Part shown: positions 57,228 to 64,000 of the stretch, piece by piece
How positions within the stretch are numbered: the stretch's first letter is position 1
How the letters are laid out: each line of letters begins with the position of its first letter
Assembly: GCA_029931535.1 (NCBI GenBank)
Contig: JAQPZY010001423.1
Coordinates: 2,105,501 to 2,169,500, forward strand
Length of the DNA: 64,000 nt
Direction of reading: 5' to 3'
DNA from: Margaritifera margaritifera
Lineage: Eukaryota > Mollusca > Bivalvia > Unionida > Margaritiferidae
Notes under the pieces: generated by a model
Seen by the model: only the letters and a program-made list of their open reading frames with translations
The model's database searches: none
What the model was told of the DNA's origin: nothing
Made by a program: the position numbers and the translations under genes

Positions 57228-58140
57228 CCTTATATAATCAATATCGGTTGACTAAGTTCTTATGGAAACGCAATCCAAAATTTGAGCAAGAAAAACAACT
57301 TTTAAGGCAAGAGAAATCCCTTATTTAGCACAATACCTCACGGAGATAACAAAACTAGGGCCAGACCTCAGTTTGCCAAATATGTGTTTCACAAACCCTT
57401 TGAGCTAAGTAAAGATTGAGCGACTCAGTTTCTTTTCTGATGTTTTACTATTTGCCTACATTAAGTATAGGATGACAAAACGTTAGGATCTAACCTTTCC
57501 TGTTGTCTTGTCGTTTAATGATCAGCTACAAGCATTCATAATGACCTGAAATAATGTCCTACGTCACGAGAAATTAATACTCTGGACCGCGACACGCATT
57601 CATAATGAACTGATATAATGTCCTAATTCCCCGGAAACTACATGCTCTGAACATTTAACGGTGAAATTTTTATCTACGTTGTCATGCTTACCGTGGGAGC
57701 ACTTTGTGTTTCTTCTGCAAATTTACTTCCAACGTGTTATTTGGAATGATCCTTATCAGTAACTCTTTTTTAATTTTTTTCGTCCTTCTTTTTGTAGCTT
57801 CCTGGTGTTATTATTTAATTTGTTATGATGTTGTCACAGCTATAATGATTAAGTTTAAGTCTCAAGCATAATGTGATATAATGTATTAAAAATAGTAAAT
57901 CCAAAATTAAACTTTAGATTTTCACATTTGTTGACAATGATGAGTGAATTTTGATGCCAACTCTGTTCCCAGGCGAGTCTCCTCAACACCACCATTTCTA
58001 TGAATTATAAGAATGAACCAAAGTACTTCCTAGAACACATTACACCGTGAAAATTCCCATGAAGGGGCTTCCAGGCGGTATGCATGAAATTGATTTCATG
58101 CCATGCGGACTGATTCTTTGGAACAAGTTTTGATTCCAGG
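57228..58140. other. 5' flank of the receptor gene
   Basis: Contains a 64-bp duplication (57532-57655) and no recognised gene. Whether an upstream non-coding exon lies here cannot be told. Confidence 0.5.
57532..57655. repeat. 64-bp duplication
   Basis: GCATTCATAATGA(C/A)CTGA followed by ATAATGTCCTA is present at 57532 and 57596; the copies differ at several positions. Confidence 0.85.
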
Positions 58141-58740
58141 ATATTGGACCATTTAATGCCACTGAAGACTGAACTTCAGTTTTATCTTGTTGCCACCTTT
58201 GGTGTTATTTTCATATATATCGATGACCGATGTATCTCTTCTTCCCCGTATTGTGTGAATTCGTTATGGTTTCAACTTTGTTTCTATGTTGGGGGGAGGG
58301 CGGTAAATTTATCCCAGAAAAGAAGTGCATTGCTCTGCAGACTTCAAAAGAAGTTTTACAGTTGTATATGAATGCTATCCCAAACCAACTCGCTGCGTGG
58401 AATCGAGTATTTGTTTCCGATTTCTCCTGGACGTCTGATATTTATATCTGAAATAAAAATTAAAAATATTAAAATATAAGTAAATAAATAAAGTGCTTCA
58501 GTCATCATATGCAGAAAACGAAAATGGTAAAGGTACTGCAACCAGATGAATTCTGCCTAAGAACTTAAACCCTTGATAACAAAAATTTATAAATGTAACT
58601 GATAAGCACCCGACCTTATGACTTTCTTTACATCTTGACTTGTGCGACGCCTAGTGAAAGTCTGGGCTTTGTGCGGCGCCCAGTGAAGTCTGGGCTTCTA
58701 ATTAACTGTTTTATTTCATGCCCCGTTATCTTCTTATGCA
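58141..58740. other. Gene-free stretch
   Basis: Overlapping short open frames only; a partial duplication GTGAAAGTCTGGGCTT/GTGAAGTCTGGGCTT occurs at 58650-58700. Confidence 0.5.
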
Positions 58741-58744
58741 TCAC

Positions 58745-58925
58745 ATTACCAGACGACTTGAAAAATGATAAAGATAACACATTACTTGAAGACTTGAATA
58801 ATGATAAAGATAACACATTACCAGAAGACTTGAAAAATGATACATATAACACATTACTAGAAGACTTGAAAAATGATACAGATAACACATTACTAGAAGA
58901 CCTGAATAATGATAAAGATAGCAAA
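58745..58925. repeat. 36-bp minisatellite, 5 copies
   Basis: Units read ATTA(C/CT)(C/T)AGA(C/A)GACTTG then AAAAATGATAAAGATAACAC. Because 36 is divisible by three, the plus strand shows a 12-residue acidic repeat (LPEDLKNDKDNT) and the minus strand an opposite serine-rich one (SFFKSSSNVLSL). Confidence 0.93.
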
Positions 58926-60153
58926 ATTATTTCTCTTTAATAGTTCATGTATTTTTCATTTGAAAAAGGTATTTTCAAAATAATTTAGGCCTCTGGATCA
59001 AGGAGGCAAAAGCTTGGTGCCTTGCACATACAAGCTGTCACTATCTGTCTGTAAAAGAATGAAATTATCGACGACTTTCTGTGCGATTATACAGTTATTT
59101 GTTAAGTATTTGCTGTCTGCTTTTACTAACAGAACCTAATATTTTGGACAAAATAGGTAACATTTATCTAGCTTGTCTAGTTCGTTCACAGTTTTCAAAG
59201 AAAACCTTATGAATATTTCATTCTGCCCGCCCAACCGTCCATGTGTGTGTGTGTGTCAGTGCGTGTTTGATATTGCATAAGTCCTCCTGTACTATTTAAG
59301 ATAAACACTTAAAGTAATGAGGGGGATGGGATTTGTACATGTGCATGACTGTCCAATGATTTGTATGCACAGGGACCAGCGTTTTCCTGATTTATAGCTC
59401 TATGTTTCATCTACAGATAGAACGTTGAACTATAAGCATCTATAAAAGAAAGCATTGTATGATATAAGATTTTTCACAGCATTCCGATTGTTTATTGATA
59501 CTGAGATGAGGACTAATCGTGTAACTTTATCCCAGTAATATCTGTTCATGAGTAGCGGTCACATTCGTCGATCTTCTAGCACCAAGCAACATTGAGATAA
59601 GTCATATAATTCTAGGCTCATTTTTCTGTACTGATTCCAAATAACCGCTCCCTTACGTTGAAATCCGTCATATTGTACATTTCATTCAGTGAGATATGAT
59701 CATTAAGTTCCTTGATATGATAAGGTTTATTACAGAAATAGAGACTGGACTTTATTCCTAATTTGTCATACCATATGGTATGACACACTTCGTGACATCA
59801 GACTTTACGTTTCGAGTAATACAATTATTCAATGCGTTTCCTGATGTTCGAAAATAATGAAACTTTATTACAACATTTCGTAAATATGAAAAGAAACTTT
59901 ATAGGATAGGATGTAGTGGATAGAAGAAATAAATCAGATGAAAATTTACAGTATAGGATGTATTTGATGTATTGTAAACATAACAACTAAATCTGATGAA
60001 ACTATCTGTTTTTCTTAGTTTTCAAAAGTGTGATGTATTATAAAATTTGTCGCGATTAAAACATGTTTCAAATTACTATATGGCTGAGACTTTTCCACCT
60101 TTTTATAACTACAACGAACTCTAGATCTTAAACTTTAAATAAACCCTATATGC
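58926..60153. other. Gene-free stretch
   Basis: Nothing recognised except a short GT run (59242-59256). Confidence 0.55.
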
Positions 60154-60248
60154 AGTTATGCAGTGACTCCACCCCCACCCCAAGCAGCTATGCAGTGATT
60201 CCACCCCCACCCCAAGCAGTTATGCAGTAATTCCACTCCCACCCCAAG
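60154..60248. repeat. 32-bp tandem repeat, 3 copies
   Basis: Units begin AGTTATGCAGTGACTCCACC and end CCCCACCCCAAGC. Confidence 0.93.
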
Positions 60249-60689
60249 CAAAGAATGCTTTTTCTGGGACCGACGGGCGCGTTTGTTAAATATAAAAGAA
60301 TGCTTGTATGGCAGTCTTTATAAACTCTGGTCATTACAAGTATTTTATAATCAAAACTCATTTTTGTCACACAACTTGAAATGAATAATTTATATGCGAC
60401 CATAAAACGATAGCGAGGTTAAATGTCGTATCCTGTTGAGCTTGCATTATTTAGGTAATAACTCCATGAACACCCAGACTCAGCCCTCCAAGACGGTATA
60501 TCTTCATATAATTTTGGGGGGTTTTATTGCATGCGGATGAAAGCCGAGCACACCTAAATACACCAGGAAGACTCATCAACTTAACCTTTGACCTCGCCAT
60601 TGTTCTGCTGTTGGATGGTGATCTACAACTGCGACTTATGAAATCTGCATCTAACGCAAACAAACTGACTATAATATTAAGATTGTTCA
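60249..60689. other. Gene-free stretch
   Basis: Nothing recognised. Confidence 0.55.
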
Positions 60690-62100
60690 AATGCATACAG
60701 TCTTGACAATAAACTGACCATAATATTAAGATGGCTCATATGCATACAGTCTGACCATAATATTAAGATGGTTCGTATGCATACAGTCTGACCATAATAT
60801 TAAGATGGCTCATATCAATTCAGTCTTGACAACAAACTGACAACAATATTAATATGGCGCATATGCATACAGTCTTGACAACAAACTGACCACGATATTA
60901 AGATGGCTCATATGCATACAGTCTTGAGCATAATATTTAGAATGCTCATATGCATACAGTCTGACCATAATATTAAGATGGCTCATATGCATACAGTCTG
61001 ACCATAATATTAAGATGGCTCATATGCATACAGTCTTGACAATAAACTGATCATAATATTAAGATGGCTCATATGCATACAGTCTGACAATAATATTAAG
61101 ATAGCTCATATGCATACAGTCTTGACAACAAACTGACCACAATATTAAGATGGCTCATATGCATAGTCTTGACAACAAACTGACCACAATATTAAGATGG
61201 CTCATATGCATACAGTCTTGACAACAAAATGACCACAATATTAAGATGGCTCATATGCTTACAGTCTTGACCATGATATTAAGATGGCTCCTATGCATAC
61301 AGTCTTGACCAGAAACTGACCACAATATTAAGATGGCTCATATGCATACAGTCTGACCATAATATTAAGATGGCTAATATGCATATAGTCTTGACAATAA
61401 ACTTACCATAATATTAAGATGGCTCATATGTATACAGTCTGACCATAATATTAAGATGGCTTCTATGCATACAGTCTTGACCAGAAACTGAAAACAATAT
61501 TAAGATGGCTCATATGCATACAGTCTGACCATAATATTAAGATGGCTAATATGCATATAGTCTTGACAATAAACTTACCATAATATTAAGATGGCTCATA
61601 TGCATACAGTCTGGACTATAAACAGACAACAATATTAACATGGTTCATATGCATATAGTCTTGGACAATAAACTGACTATAATATTAAGATGGTTCATAT
61701 GCATACAGTCTTGACAACAAACTGACCATAATATTAAGATGGCTCATATGCATACAGTCTGACCATAATATTAAGATGGCTCATATGCATATAGTCTGAA
61801 AATAATATTAAGATGGTTCATATGCATATCGTCTGACAATAATATTAAGATGGTTCATATGCATACAGTCTTGACAACAAACTGACCATAATATTAAGAT
61901 GGCTCATATGCATACAGTCTGACCATAATATTAAGATGGCTCATATGCATATAGTCTGAAAATAATATTAAGATGGTTCATATGCATACAGTCTTCACAA
62001 CAAACTGACCATAATATTAAGATGTCTCATATGCATACAGTCTTGACAATAAACTGACCATAATATTAAGATGGTTCATATGCATACAGTCTTGACTATA
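60690..62100. repeat. Diverged tandem array of 37-bp and 49-50-bp units
   Basis: The short unit (GACCATAATATTAAGATGGC plus TCATATGCATACAGTCT) and a longer one with an extra TTGACAATAAACT piece alternate irregularly over 1.4 kb, about 33 units in total. Copies differ by many substitutions. CATATGCATA is present in nearly every unit. Confidence 0.93.
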
Positions 62101-62155
62101 AATTAACATAAGAATACAAGTAAAATAAACAAATACTTTAAAACGCTTAGTGCGT

Positions 62156-63025
62156 AATACTTTATTTCTTCCCGCATAGCATGATCAATAGTAATGAGTC
62201 ATACTTTATTCCTTGCGGCATAGCATGATCAATAGTAATGAGTCATACTTTATTCCTTGCGGCATAGCATGATCAATAGTAATGAGTCATACTTTATTCC
62301 TTGCGGCATAGCATGATCAATAGTAATGAGTCATACTTTATTCCTTGCGGCATAGCATGATCAATAGTAATGAGTCATACTTTATTCCTTGCGGCATAGC
62401 ATGATCAATAGTAATGAGTCATACTTTATTCCTTGCGGCATAGCATGATCAATAGTAATGAGTCATACTTTATTCCTTGCGGCATAGCATGATCAATAGT
62501 AATGAGTCATACTTTATTCCTTGCGGCATAGCATGATCAATAGTAATGAGTCATACTTTATTCCTTGCGGCATAGCATGATCAATAGTAATGAGTCATAC
62601 TTTATTCCTTGCGGCATAGCATGATCAATAGTAATGAGTCATACTTTATTCCTTGCGGCATAGCATGATCAATAGTAATGAGTCATACTTTATTCCTTGC
62701 GGCATAGCATGATCAATAGTAATGAGTCATACTTTATTCCTTGCGGCATAGCATGATCAATAGTAATGAGTCATACTTTATTCCTTGCGGCATAGCATGA
62801 TCAATAGTAATGAGTCATACTTTATTCCTTGCGGCATAGCATGATCAATAGTAATGAGTCATACTTTATTCCTTGCGGCATAGCATGATCAATAGTAATG
62901 AGTCATACTTTATTCCTTGCGGCATAGCATGATCAATAGTAATGAGTCATACTTTATTCCTTGCGGCATAGCATGATCAATAGTAATGAGTCATACTTTA
63001 TTCCTTGCGGCATAGCATGATCAAC
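62156..63025. repeat. 44-bp tandem array, about 20 nearly identical copies
   Basis: Units begin TCATACTTTATTCCTTGCGG and continue CATAGCATGATCAATAGTAATGAG. All but the first and last copies look identical. Confidence 0.97.
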
Positions 63026-63716
63026 AGTTTTCAACAAATTTGTGAGATTTAGTGAGAGAAAAAGAAATAAACAAACAAAAAGTAAAGGAAAAGGAAGATG
63101 TAGCTGTCTACAATATCCGACCATTTATAATTTACTTACTTTCAGTCTGCTTCTTATCTCATTCAAGTCAATCATATTAAGCCTTCATGTTCATTATAAA
63201 TAAGTTACGCACTATAATATGGTTGGGCATTATCTTCAATCTAGTTTGATGTAAATTAAATAGGAAATAATTATCCGTCATGTTCACAGTTAATTGGAGT
63301 TTTATGCTCTTCAGAGATGAGTCGATCTTTCAATGCAACAAAAAAAAAACAACAACAAAGTAATGATAATGAACCAATTTTCCTCTACTAACTATTCATG
63401 ATAATCTCCTATAAAGGAAAAAAATAATAATAATATGGCTCTTCACGATCTGTGGCACTGACATCAATGTTGAATGCCCGAATGCACAATGCGGGGTTGG
63501 AGAAAACAGACTTCTATAACCGATAGAGTGCCATGGTATGAACAGCTCGTTCTACCATGCAATACATAGGTACATTCCAGTCAGAGTTACCTCCATATTC
63601 TCCAGCATCGTTCGCCTCTTTTCGGTCAACAATCTACAGCATTACTGTTAAATAGGAATATTAATCTGTTTTATATTATAAGATATTGGGTCATAGATAT
63701 ACGAGTTACCTTTACA
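63026..63716. other. Gene-free stretch
   Basis: Nothing recognised. Confidence 0.55.
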
Positions 63717-63852
63717 CAGTGGTGCAAGTAGATTTTAACTCGTACCACCCCCCACCCCCACCCCCGCCCTCGTCTTTCCGGTACGGCCGTACCGGCAATA
63801 ACTGTCTTAACGGTACGGCATACTTGGCCGTACGGGTTTACTTGCACCACTG
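63717..63852. mobile_element. 136-bp MITE with 14-bp inverted ends and 8-bp target-site duplication
   Basis: The element starts CAGTGGTGCAAGTA and ends TACTTGCACCACTG, an exact inverted repeat. The eight bases on each side are CCTTTACA (63709-63716) and CCTTTATA (63853-63860), one mismatch apart. An 8-bp duplication with CA(G)-type ends is the pattern of hAT transposons, so it is a likely non-autonomous hAT derivative. The interior holds a CCACCCCCCACCCCCACCCC tract and GTACGGCCGTAC palindromes. It has no coding capacity. Confidence 0.85.
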
Positions 63853-63860
63853 CCTTTATA

Positions 63861-64000
63861 TATTATTTTTCATATACTTACTCGTAGAAATTGTGATATT
63901 TTTAATAACATACAAATGGACACATATACATGCCAATTTCCCCTTTTTACGCCGTATCACTCCATCGAAGTATTTCATGGATGGATTTTCGGGAACTGCT
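63861..64000. other. Right edge of the window
   Basis: Nothing recognised. Confidence 0.5.

Overview
The window reads as non-coding-rich, AT-rich genomic DNA of a marine invertebrate animal, most likely a mollusc (bivalve-like). The reasons are indirect: two tRNA-headed SINEs with (AAACC)n tails, Ty3/gypsy, DIRS, Polinton/Maverick, Tc1 and LINE remnants together, many minisatellites, and one single-exon receptor gene of the GPR45/GPR63 type. There are no bacterial operons, rRNA genes or CRISPR arrays. The only gene that looks intact is the receptor at 56142-57227 (minus strand).

Layout. 1-5677: a broken Ty3/gypsy retrotransposon on the minus strand (candidate 5' LTR and primer-binding site, gag, protease, RT, RNase H; the 3' end lies off the window). 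5678-11760: gene-free DNA with minisatellites, a solo LTR that inserted into one of them (9104-9943), and a SINE with a 14-bp target-site duplication (11477-11664). 11775-17931: a decayed DIRS-type tyrosine-recombinase retrotransposon bounded by inverted terminal repeats. 18742-41441: a block of Polinton/Maverick (endogenous virus-like) remains lying between two copies of a CATACGCAC-rich repeat.

The Polinton block is a mosaic of at least two elements. Copy A (about 21.95-32.6 kb, minus strand, visibly richer in GC) carries a protein-primed DNA polymerase B with two SAP-like motifs at its N-terminus, an A32/FtsK-like packaging ATPase, a conserved structural-type protein, a fibre-like protein, a membrane/coiled-coil protein, a helix-turn-helix protein with a repeated tail, a small zinc-ribbon ORF and several unassigned ORFs. 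It is interrupted by a 5'-truncated LINE. Copy B (about 34.25-41.0 kb, plus a related piece at 19.0-20.0 kb) has a second polymerase on the plus strand and the matching structural and fibre-like genes on the minus strand, and has taken a Tc1-like transposon. The two polymerases are inactivated at different catalytic aspartates. All these genes have frameshifts or stops, so the block is a fossil.

41.4-55.5 kb: gene-free DNA with microsatellites, a second SINE, a LINE RT fragment, several tandem duplications and a 26-bp minisatellite of about 56 copies. 55.5-58.1 kb: the receptor gene and its flanks. 58.1-64.0 kb: more minisatellites, including a near-perfect 44-bp array (about 20 copies), and a 136-bp hAT-like MITE near the right edge.

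The genes do not form a working pathway here. The window records repeated invasion by mobile elements and their decay around one conserved receptor gene. All family calls are from reading the translations; no database search was run.
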